Shown here piece by piece: positions 9,998 through 19,744 of a DNA stretch of 64,000 nucleotides. Source of the DNA: Magnetovibrio sp. PR-2. GTDB lineage: Bacteria > Pseudomonadota > Alphaproteobacteria > Rhodospirillales > Magnetovibrionaceae. Position numbers and translations under genes: made by a program. The notes below the pieces were generated by a model. It saw only the letters and a program-made list of their open reading frames with translations, searched no databases and was not told where the DNA came from. How positions within the stretch are numbered: position 1 is the stretch's first letter; each line of letters starts with the position of its first letter. The DNA is taken from the NCBI RefSeq assembly GCF_036689815.1, contig NZ_JBAHUR010000007.1, forward strand, positions 62,001 to 126,000, read 5' to 3'.

Positions 9998-10816
9998 ATG
10001 GCGAAACCATTGAAAACATCCGCTCGGATTTTCCTGCTGGCAGGCCTTCTGGGCGTTGCGGCGTGCTCCAGCGACGAACCGATTGCGACGGATATCCAAG
10101 AAGAGCCGGTAGAAAAGCTCTACAACGCAGCCGTTGATGCTCTCCAGCTTGAAAACTATGACGACGCTGTGACCCGCTTTGACGATGTCGAGCGCCAACA
10201 CCCCTATTCAAACTGGGCCACCAAAGCGCAGGTGATGTCGGCGTATAGCCATTACATGGCAAACAATTACGACGAAGCCGTTGTGGCGTTGGATCGCTTC
10301 ATTCAGCTGCACCCGTCCAACAAAGACACACCCTATGCTTATTACTTGAAGGGCCTTTGTTATTACGAGCAGATCTCTGACGTTGGCCGTGATCAAATGA
10401 TGACCGAGTTGGCGTTGAAAACGCTCAAAGAACTGACGATCCGCTACCCCGAGAGCGAATACACCCGCGATGCCAAGCTCAAGATCGAACTGACCTACGA
10501 TCACTTGGCCGGGAAAGAAATGGAAATTGGGCGCTATTATCAAGCGAAAAAGCAGTATTTGGCGGCCATCAATCGTTTTGACCGTGTCGCCCAGGAGTTC
10601 CAGACCACAACCCACACGCCTGAGGCCTTGATGCGTTTGGTGGAAAGCTATTTGGCTTTGGGCCTGCGCGAGGAAGCCAAAAAGTATGGCGCCGTTTTGG
10701 GCCACAACTTCCCGTCCAGTTCTTGGTACGAAGACGCCTATATCTTGCTGGAAGCCCCAGAAATGGCGCGGCCTGACGACAAGTCTTGGTACAAACCGTG
10801 GGAATACGTTTGGTAA
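9998..10816 (+). CDS. bamD: Outer-membrane assembly lipoprotein BamD (ComL)
   Basis: BamD is an essential lipoprotein of the BAM machine that inserts beta-barrels into the outer membrane. From the ATG at 9998 the 272-aa product has a lipoprotein signal peptide with lipobox VAAC (Cys23), followed by several TPR helices (EKLYNAAVDALQLENYDDA, VMSAYSHYMANNYDEAVVAL). The frame stays open 42 codons upstream, but that extension is not signal-like and would put the lipobox deep inside the protein, so the start at 9998 is preferred. recN follows after 17 nt. Confidence 0.93.
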   Translation: MAKPLKTSARIFLLAGLLGVAACSSDEPIATDIQEEPVEKLYNAAVDALQLENYDDAVTRFDDVERQHPYSNWATKAQVMSAYSHYMANNYDEAVVALDRFIQLHPSNKDTPYAYYLKGLCYYEQISDVGRDQMMTELALKTLKELTIRYPESEYTRDAKLKIELTYDHLAGKEMEIGRYYQAKKQYLAAINRFDRVAQEFQTTTHTPEALMRLVESYLALGLREEAKKYGAVLGHNFPSSSWYEDAYILLEAPEMARPDDKSWYKPWEYVW

Positions 10817-10833
10817 CGGGGTAGGACCTCACC

Positions 10834-14597
<3,764 letters not shown>

Positions 14598-14619
14598 AAG
14601 CAATAAATTGCTCTGAATC

Positions 14620-14883
14620 TTAGTTTAGCTGCTCTAAATGAAGTTTTTTTACATAGTCACCAAACTCATCCATGGTTTTCAAGGCCGTTATATAGGTGAA
14701 TGTTGGCAGCATACTTAAGGTGAAGGACGATTTGATTCCGGGCACTCCCCAGAGCTCATGTTGTTTTGCATTTTGGAATCGTTGCGGAAGCCTCTCAAGA
14801 CCATATTGTTGCAGTATTCCAACAATGTACCCTCTTGAGTAGTAATTCTGAATTGGGTATAAGACTTCTTCAGCAAAAGACAT
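14620..14883 (-). CDS. Hypothetical protein, 87 aa
   Basis: I do not recognise this protein. It is a mixed hydrophobic/aromatic 87-residue sequence (start MSFAEEVLYPIQNYYSRGY) with no signal peptide, transmembrane helix or metal motif. A good ribosome site (AAGGGAAAGCA) precedes the ATG on the minus strand, which argues that it is translated. It lies 71 nt downstream of the 121-aa minus-strand gene and could share its transcript. The region is clearly more AT-rich than ligA or the atp genes, as expected for recently acquired DNA. Confidence 0.55.
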   Translation of the reverse strand: MSFAEEVLYPIQNYYSRGYIVGILQQYGLERLPQRFQNAKQHELWGVPGIKSSFTLSMLPTFTYITALKTMDEFGDYVKKLHLEQLN

Positions 14884-14954
14884 TGCTTTCCCTTTTGAGC
14901 AGAGATTATTTTGGTATTTCTTTGAGTGAGAACGCTAAAACGACGGTGTGTAAA

Positions 14955-15320
14955 TTACTCTGCAGCAACTGCTTTCTGCCGTTGTAGGAAGCAGCAGTTC
15001 CACGATTTAAGGCCATTTTGAATAATATGTTCAATGATATAGGCGGTAACTTCGTCATTTGAAGAATGCTTTATAGCATCAATATAGTCAGTGCCCGGCA
15101 CAAGGTGTTCAACTTCAAACTCGCCACCAAATACGTAGGACAAAGTGTCCTGCAAGAGGGCTCGGGAATCAGGAAATAATTCTTCAAGATCACTGCCAAT
15201 CACGAAAACCTTACTGCCTTCAAGATTGTCAGCAATGTCATCAAGATTAACTGCTTTGATGACATGAGAGCCGTCATCTAGAACCTCGTGGTTGAGCTCA
15301 ATTGTTCCTGCGAAGCACAT
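14955..15320 (-). CDS. Hypothetical protein, 121 aa
   Basis: Not recognised. The 121-aa acidic protein (start MCFAGTIELNHEVLDDGSHV) looks like a small alpha/beta domain; residues ~45-100 are helical and contain DTLSYVFGGEFEVEHLVPG. A CC pair sits near the C-terminus (NWNCC-like context). The ATG is preceded by TAGGGAAGCTGGC, a good ribosome site. Low GC and unrelated neighbours suggest transfer. It may be co-transcribed with the 87-aa gene downstream. Confidence 0.55.
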   Translation of the reverse strand: MCFAGTIELNHEVLDDGSHVIKAVNLDDIADNLEGSKVFVIGSDLEELFPDSRALLQDTLSYVFGGEFEVEHLVPGTDYIDAIKHSSNDEVTAYIIEHIIQNGLKSWNCCFLQRQKAVAAE

Positions 15321-15407
15321 GCCAGCTTCCCTACAAGTTAAACAAAATACACAATATATTTATTCTATTAAATTTTTATAAATACGCAAGAGCTTTGCTG
15401 AATATTT

Positions 15408-15478
15408 GTGGATAGAAAACCATTCTCTGACAATGGGTTCTGAGCCTTATCCACAGACCTATCGTTCAATGTGGGTAA
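15408..15478. promoter_or_regulatory. Cluster of three DnaA-box-like 9-mers
   Basis: TTATCCACA at 15447-15455 is a perfect match to the strong DnaA box. TGTGGATAG at 15408-15416 and TGTGGGTAA at 15470-15478 are the same box on the opposite strand with one mismatch each. All lie within 71 bp beside an AT-rich tract. This could be a DnaA-binding regulatory site or a small origin-like element; neither is shown by sequence alone. Confidence 0.45.
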
Positions 15479-15580
15479 CTCTCAATTTGATTTTACTGCC
15501 AAAAACTCTCGATCATAGGTCTTGCTGTAACAGTGAGAGCCGCCTTTGACCTATTGACGCAGGAGGTGAAGGGGTGTGAA

Positions 15581-15652
15581 ATGTTCATTCTCCGCAGGCT
15601 TGAAGGGGCTTGTAATACAGGCGTAGGATATGTAAGTATAGGTTTCCTTTAA
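15581..15652 (+). CDS. Possible 23-aa small ORF
   Basis: ATG at 15581 opens a 23-codon frame (starts MFILRRLEG) ending in TAA. It is preceded by AGGAGGTGAAGGGG, containing a full anti-Shine-Dalgarno match, although the AGGAGG lies 14 nt from the ATG and the GAAGGGG part lies closer. No family is recognisable in a peptide this short. It may be a real small protein or leader, or a chance ORF in AT-rich DNA. Confidence 0.25.
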   Translation: MFILRRLEGACNTGVGYVSIGFL

Positions 15653-15838
15653 CAAGTACAGTTTTCAATATTATTTGATCGCAATGATTCTAATTATGTG
15701 CGTAATACACAAACTATAACCACTACGAATGTATTTGGTTGTGTGTATTGTCATTGTGCAATCTATGATAATCTTAACACATTAGTGAAACCTATAACAG
15801 GTATTCTCTCTACATCAATTGATCAGAGGGGCTGGCCG

Positions 15839-16180
15839 ATGACTTATGCTGAACTGTGCAAGGAAACCTCGGAATCAAATTCTTCCGAAGAGCGTGCCAT
15901 GTTCTTGTGTGAGCGTTTGTCCGCGTCCCCCGCGAGCGATGTTGGGCACGCGGCCTTTTTGGCCTACATGAGCCACGAGTTGCGCACGCCTTTAACAGCA
16001 ATCATGGGCTTTGTGCAAGTGATGAAGATGCATGAAGAGTACCCAGATCTGGTCGATAGCCACGCCGAATATCTCGACAGGGTGGACCAATCCAGCCAGC
16101 GCTTGATGCATGTGACGCAGATAATGTTGAGTTACCTGGAAAAGGTTTGTGAGACAGAAGATCGGCACAGCACCTTCTGA
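15839..16180 (+). CDS. Orphan HisKA (dimerisation/phosphoacceptor) domain protein
   Basis: From the ATG at 15839 (preceded by AGAGGGGCTGGCCG) this encodes 113 aa. Residues ~36-100 form a histidine-kinase HisKA domain with the H-box FLAYMSHELRTPLTAIMGF; His46 is the predicted phosphoacceptor. The frame stops after the two-helix HisKA hairpin, so there is no ATP-binding HATPase domain, no receiver and no membrane segment. It cannot autophosphorylate alone. It could be phosphorylated in trans like an Hpt protein, form dimers with another kinase, or be a kinase remnant. The frame remains open 47 codons upstream, but that part is AT-rich and lacks a ribosome site. Confidence 0.7.
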   Translation: MTYAELCKETSESNSSEERAMFLCERLSASPASDVGHAAFLAYMSHELRTPLTAIMGFVQVMKMHEEYPDLVDSHAEYLDRVDQSSQRLMHVTQIMLSYLEKVCETEDRHSTF

Positions 16181-16204
16181 TGATCATAGCAGCACATTGG
16201 CCGC

Positions 16205-16570
16205 CTAACTGGCTTTTTGTTTTTTCAGGTTGTTCGTGTACATCTTATCGCTGGAGCCAAAAACGAGAGCAATGCCATGGTCGTCTATGGCGAGGTGCTT
16301 TTCTTCATCCCGGGGAAGTGGGATTTGCAAGACTTTGCACGCGCGGATGAAGGATATCAAAAGGCGGTTCTTATCCACTTCCACCACATACTGCCCATTG
16401 TCGTCAGAGCCTGGGAACTTTAAGGCAATACTGATGGGCGGGCCCTTGTGGACCTCAATCCCTTCCAGAGGTGTGTTGGGGATGTGGATGCCGTTTTCGA
16501 CACAATAATCCCGGATCACCGGCAACAATTCTTCCCCTGTAAACACCAACTTTCTCAGTTCGATGGGCAT
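16205..16570 (-). CDS. Hypothetical protein, 121 aa
   Basis: Not recognised. The 121-aa soluble protein begins MPIELRKLVFTGEELLPVI and contains VENGIHIPNTPLEGIEVHKG and KFPGSDDNGQYVVEVDKNRL, suggesting a small mixed alpha/beta fold; the end (NNLKKQKAS) is basic. It is convergent with the HisKA gene, 24 nt apart. Upstream lie a near-consensus promoter and a perfect 18-bp palindrome, so expression is probably regulated. Base composition is closer to the chromosome than its neighbours at 14.6-15.8 kb. Confidence 0.6.
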   Translation of the reverse strand: MPIELRKLVFTGEELLPVIRDYCVENGIHIPNTPLEGIEVHKGPPISIALKFPGSDDNGQYVVEVDKNRLLISFIRACKVLQIPLPRDEEKHLAIDDHGIALVFGSSDKMYTNNLKKQKAS

Positions 16571-16589
16571 AGAGCATGGCCTAGTTTAA

Positions 16590-16607
16590 AAAAAGGTATA
16601 CCTTTTT
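16590..16607. promoter_or_regulatory. Perfect 18-bp palindrome, candidate operator
   Basis: AAAAAGGTATACCTTTTT is perfectly self-complementary and lies 20 nt upstream of the 121-aa minus-strand gene, just downstream of its predicted start of transcription. This is a good position for a repressor operator. A hairpin in the 5' leader is the alternative. Confidence 0.5.
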
Positions 16608-16618
16608 CTCTCTATTAC

Positions 16619-16646
16619 ATTATAGCGGTAGGCGCAGTGCTGACCA
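16619..16646 (-). promoter_or_regulatory. Predicted sigma-70 promoter for the 121-aa gene
   Basis: Read on the minus strand: TGGTCA (16641-16646), 16 nt, then a perfect TATAAT (16619-16624). Transcription would start near 16612, immediately ahead of the palindrome. Confidence 0.5.
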
Positions 16647-16672
16647 TGATGCATTTGTGTGATGTATTAAAC

Positions 16673-16706
16673 AAAAAAGGCCCCCTCTAAGTGAGGGGGC
16701 CTTTTT
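16673..16706 (-). terminator. Terminator of the F0 ATP synthase operon
   Basis: GGCCCCCTC (16679-16687) pairs with GAGGGGGCC (16693-16701) around a short loop. A-runs and T-runs on both sides make it usable in both directions. It lies 22 nt beyond the atpF stop. Confidence 0.85.
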
Positions 16707-16727
16707 GATGGGAATGAGCGAAACCGC

Positions 16728-17261
16728 TTAGTGCAGTTTGCCATCCAAGTTCTTGATGGCTTCGTCGACCAAGGCGTCGGCTTTGGCTTCGGAAATTTCC
16801 TTGGACAGGACGGTCTTGGTCGCTTCCATGGCGAGGTCAACGGCAACGGCTTTGACTTCGGCAATCGCTTGGGCTTCAGCCTGGGCGATGCGGTCTTTGG
16901 CCAGTTGCTCGGAACGCGTCAAGCTGGCTTCCAACTGTTCAGCGGCTTCCTTGGACAGGCGCTCGGCCTCGTCCTTGGCAGCCGTGACGATGTCTTCGGC
17001 TTCTTTCAGAGCTTCGTGCTGCTTCTTTTCATAAGAAGCGAGAAGTTCTTGAGCTTCTTCGCGAAGGGTCGTTGCTTCGTCGATGCTGTCTTGGATCTTC
17101 TGAGCGCGGTCGTCCAACCCTGCGGTGGCGGCTGCGGCCAGCTTCTTGCCAAACAGGACAAAGAAGGCCACGAAAGCCAATGAGACCAAGAAGGTCGTGT
17201 CGGCGTAAAACGGTACAGCGTGCGCGGCGTCGGATGCTGCGTGGGCTTGGCTGATCAACAT
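16728..17261 (-). CDS. atpF: ATP synthase F0 subunit b
   Basis: One of two b-type peripheral stalk subunits. The 177-aa protein has an N-terminal membrane helix (about residues 22-42, DTTFLVSLAFVAFFVLFGKK) followed by a long charged coiled coil to the C-terminus, as required to connect the a subunit to F1-delta. It is the last gene of the operon, 12 nt after the b' gene, and is followed by a strong hairpin terminator. The order a-c-b'-b identifies this as the b subunit, as in other alphaproteobacteria. Confidence 0.92.
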   Translation of the reverse strand: MLISQAHAASDAAHAVPFYADTTFLVSLAFVAFFVLFGKKLAAAATAGLDDRAQKIQDSIDEATTLREEAQELLASYEKKQHEALKEAEDIVTAAKDEAERLSKEAAEQLEASLTRSEQLAKDRIAQAEAQAIAEVKAVAVDLAMEATKTVLSKEISEAKADALVDEAIKNLDGKLH

Positions 17262-17273
17262 GTCTGTATCTCC

Positions 17274-17849
17274 TTAAGCCCGGTCTTTAAGCGCAGCGTC
17301 GATGGCCGTGGCGACGGAACCGTCGCTGGGCGCTTCGCCGATGAGCTTTTTGACCGCAGTTGCAGCAACGTCGGTTGCGACATCTTTGATACCGGCCAAA
17401 GCTTCGTCACGGGATTTGGCGATGGCCTGTTCCGCTTCAGAAATTTTGGCATGCAGCTGAGCGGTTTGCTCGGACTGACGTTCGCTGGCTTCGGCAGAGG
17501 CGGCGTCTTTCACCTCGCGGATCGCTTCGTGAGCTTTCGCGCGGGCGTCGGACAAAGACTTTTCATAAGCCTTAGCCGCTTCGTCGGATTGAGCTTTCAG
17601 CTCTTCCGCTTTAGCCAGGTTGTCGTCGATCTTGTTTTGGCGTTCTTCAAGAACATCGCCAATTTTCGGCAGCGCCACTTTGCTCATCAACACGTAGAGG
17701 ATGACAAAGGTGATGCCGAGCCAGATCAGCTGCGACGAAAAGGTCGTGGGGTCCAACTGCGGCAGACCGGCAGCGTGCGCATTGGAAGCAACCAGAGTTG
17801 CGCCAAAGGCGGCTGAAAGACGTGCAGTTGTTGAATTCAGAATCCGCAT
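17274..17849 (-). CDS. atpG: ATP synthase F0 subunit b' (second stalk subunit)
   Basis: The b' subunit pairs with b in a heterodimeric stalk in photosynthetic and many alphaproteobacterial F0 complexes. The 191-aa protein starts with a signal-like or extra hydrophobic segment (ending NAHAAGLPQLDP), then the membrane helix SQLIWLGITFVILYVLMSKV (~39-58) and the P-K-I-G-D-V-L-E-E-R start of the coiled coil. The N-terminal segment is longer than in b. It lies between atpE and the b gene. Other names in use are atpX and atpF2. Confidence 0.92.
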   Translation of the reverse strand: MRILNSTTARLSAAFGATLVASNAHAAGLPQLDPTTFSSQLIWLGITFVILYVLMSKVALPKIGDVLEERQNKIDDNLAKAEELKAQSDEAAKAYEKSLSDARAKAHEAIREVKDAASAEASERQSEQTAQLHAKISEAEQAIAKSRDEALAGIKDVATDVAATAVKKLIGEAPSDGSVATAIDAALKDRA

Positions 17850-17931
17850 GTGCGGGCTCCTGCCTGTTGGTGGTAATCGAGGTCAGGGGAACGGCGGCAG
17901 GCCATGCCCGCCGCCAAGAACCAAAACCAGA

Positions 17932-18159
17932 TTAGAATACGAACAGGATCAGCATTGCGATGACGAGAGCGTACAACGCAACAGCTTCAACCAGGGCGAA
18001 ACCCAGGATGGCGCGGCCAAAGACTTTGCCTTCGGAAGCGGGGTTGCGTGCGATCGCGCTGATCAGGGACGAGAAGATGCTACCGATACCTGCACCAACG
18101 CCACCCAGACCAATAACAGCCAGACCAGCACCAATCATCTTTGCGGCTTCGAGTTCCAT
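17932..18159 (-). CDS. atpE: ATP synthase F0 subunit c
   Basis: The c subunit forms the proton-driven rotor ring. The 75-aa hairpin has two transmembrane helices: the first contains the glycine-rich packing motif [10 protein letters not shown], followed by the polar loop ARNPASEGK, and the second contains [15 protein letters not shown] with the proton-carrying glutamate. The Glu, and absence of extra Na+-site polar residues around it, suggest H+ coupling. It lies between atpB and b' in the operon. Confidence 0.97.
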   Translation of the reverse strand: MELEAAKMIGAGLAVIGLGGVGAGIGSIFSSLISAIARNPASEGKVFGRAILGFALVEAVALYALVIAMLILFVF

Positions 18160-18235
18160 AGTTCAGTTCCTTTAGTCGTTCATCTTGAACAAGAGAGTTA
18201 AATTCAGAGTTTTAAGTGACCTGCTCTAAGTGTCC

Positions 18236-18958
18236 TTAGTGCAGGTGGATTGCGTCATGCAGGTAAAGGCACGTCAAAACGGTGAAGACGTAGGCCTGCA
18301 GGAATGCGACCAAAAATTCAAATCCGACCATCAGCACGTCAATGCCGAACGGCAAGATACCGGCAACGCCCATAGGGACGATAAAGCCGGCGAAAACTTT
18401 CATCATGGTGTGACCGGCCATCATGTTGGCGAACAGACGGACCGAGAGGCTAACCGGGCGCGAGAGATAAGAGATAATCTCGATCGGCACCATCAGCGGC
18501 AGCACGGCCATCGGAACGCCCGAAGGCACGAAGTAGGTCAGGAATTTCACACCGTGGCGCGCAATGGCGACCAGGGTAATCAGGATAAAGACCGACATGG
18601 CCATCGCAAAGGTCACGATGATGTGGCTGGTGACCGTAAAGGAGTACGGCAGCAAGCCCAACATGTTGGCGAACAGAATAAACATGAAGATGGAGAAAAC
18701 GAACGGGAAGTAACGGCGCCCTTCGGAGCCCACGTTGTCGCGCAGCAGCCCGGCAACGAATTCGTAGCTGAGTTCCGCCATGGACTGCCAACGACCGGGG
18801 ACCAATGCGCGTTGGCGCATGCCCAGGACCAAGAACGCGGTGACCGTGACAACCGTCAGGATCATAAATGCGCCGGAGTTGGTCAGCGACGCATCGACGC
18901 CGCCTGCAGACAGTTCGACCAAGGGTTTGATCTCAAATTGTGCGATGGGATTTGCCAC
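18236..18958 (-). CDS. atpB: ATP synthase F0 subunit a
   Basis: Subunit a forms the stator half-channels. The 240-aa polytopic protein shows the conserved SVRLFANMMAGH stretch (about residue 168) with the essential Arg facing the c ring, and the C-terminal helix LVAFLQAYVFTVLTCLYLHDA. About six hydrophobic segments are visible. Length is typical. It is separated from atpI by 262 nt containing inverted repeats, unusually long for this operon, so a leader or second promoter is possible. Confidence 0.96.
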   Translation of the reverse strand: MANPIAQFEIKPLVELSAGGVDASLTNSGAFMILTVVTVTAFLVLGMRQRALVPGRWQSMAELSYEFVAGLLRDNVGSEGRRYFPFVFSIFMFILFANMLGLLPYSFTVTSHIIVTFAMAMSVFILITLVAIARHGVKFLTYFVPSGVPMAVLPLMVPIEIISYLSRPVSLSVRLFANMMAGHTMMKVFAGFIVPMGVAGILPFGIDVLMVGFEFLVAFLQAYVFTVLTCLYLHDAIHLH

Positions 18959-19053
18959 GTCTTTATGTCCACCTGATCAGGTTTTGTGTCGTCTTGCTCT
19001 ATGCAAACCCGGCTCTAACCTATTCGAACCCGGCCTGCTTCAAATCGTGTTTC

Positions 19054-19183
19054 GAGTGCAGTTGCAAAAAACTTATATTGCAGTGCACTCAAAATCGAAC
19101 CTTTCCTAAACGTCTTGAGCCCGAAGGGCAAGCCCTGAGGCCCGAAATTTGGCGATTTTTTCACTTTTTTGGGCCGTTTCGGG
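19054..19183. repeat. Inverted repeats in the atpI-atpB gap
   Basis: Two hairpin-forming repeats lie in the 262-nt gap: GAGTGCA (19054-19060) with TGCACTC (19084-19090), extended by TTGCAA/TTGCAG pairing, and CCCGAAA (19141-19147) with TTTCGGG (19177-19183), reinforced by GGCCC/GGGCC. They would form in an atpI-B-E transcript and could be attenuator, processing or stability elements. Confidence 0.4.
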
Positions 19184-19220
19184 ACGATCTGCCCCTAAAC
19201 TTCCCGAATCTTGCGCCAAA

Positions 19221-19589
19221 TCAGTTGGATTTATCCGAATCTTCCTGAGAAGTCTGGTTAAACCCGTCTTCGAAGTCATTGGCCATTTTCATGGCCGTTT
19301 TGTAGACGTTTAAGACGCCCGCCGCCCCACCGAGGAAAATGCATGTGATCATAAACCACGGTTTGGTGTCGAACGCGTTGTCCAACAACCAGCCCAGACC
19401 GACCCCCACCAACAGCGCCGACAACATTTCGGTGCCCAAGCGGAACGCCTGCCCAAATCCGGAAGCCTCCGTCTTCAGTTTAGGATTTTCGGGATTTCGG
19501 TCTTCTTCGACCTTGCGTGCATGCTTGATGCGCCGCCCCAAATCATCTCCTAAATCTTCCAACGAATTTTCGGGTTTTTGGTCCGTCAT
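19221..19589 (-). CDS. atpI: ATP synthase assembly protein AtpI/AtpZ-like
   Basis: The first gene of the F0 operon. The 122-aa protein has a charged hydrophilic N-terminus (~45 residues) and two transmembrane helices (LGTEMLSALLVGVGLGWLLD and PWFMITCIFLGGAAGVLNVY), then a polar tail. This is the AtpI/AtpZ layout; members help assemble the c ring or carry Mg2+/Ca2+. Family assignment rests on position and topology. A near-consensus promoter lies just upstream. Confidence 0.88.
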   Translation of the reverse strand: MTDQKPENSLEDLGDDLGRRIKHARKVEEDRNPENPKLKTEASGFGQAFRLGTEMLSALLVGVGLGWLLDNAFDTKPWFMITCIFLGGAAGVLNVYKTAMKMANDFEDGFNQTSQEDSDKSN

Positions 19590-19644
19590 GGTCGAGTTCT
19601 CAGTTCCCCGAAGCTGCCGTTTTGTATGGGCTGGAAGCGGGGGA

Positions 19645-19672
19645 ATAATACCGTGAGGGGCGGGGGTGTCAA
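19645..19672 (-). promoter_or_regulatory. Sigma-70 promoter of the atpIBE-b'-b operon
   Basis: On the minus strand, TTGACA (19667-19672) is followed after 16 nt by TATTAT (19645-19650), about 56 nt upstream of the atpI start. The -35 is a full match and the -10 matches 5 of 6, as expected for a strongly expressed operon. Confidence 0.75.
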
Positions 19673-19744
19673 GCGCGCGAAATCACAATATAAAGCCTTG
19701 AAAACAAAGCTAAATTAGTGATTTCTACATAAGAAAAATCGCGT

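Larger units (their letters stand above)
15321..15838. other. AT-rich intergenic region with DnaA-box-like sites
   Basis: These 518 nt contain no long gene. They hold a very AT-rich stretch (about 15338-15385), three 9-mers matching or nearly matching the DnaA box, a possible 23-codon ORF with a strong Shine-Dalgarno (15581-15652), and AT-rich DNA leading to the HisKA gene with a TATGATAAT sequence near 15764-15772 that could be a -10 element. Confidence 0.6.

Noticed and set aside
15338-15478. Chromosomal replication origin
   Set aside because: Only one exact DnaA box and two near matches are present, and genes on both sides converge on this spot, which fits an origin poorly. It is kept as a DnaA-site finding only.
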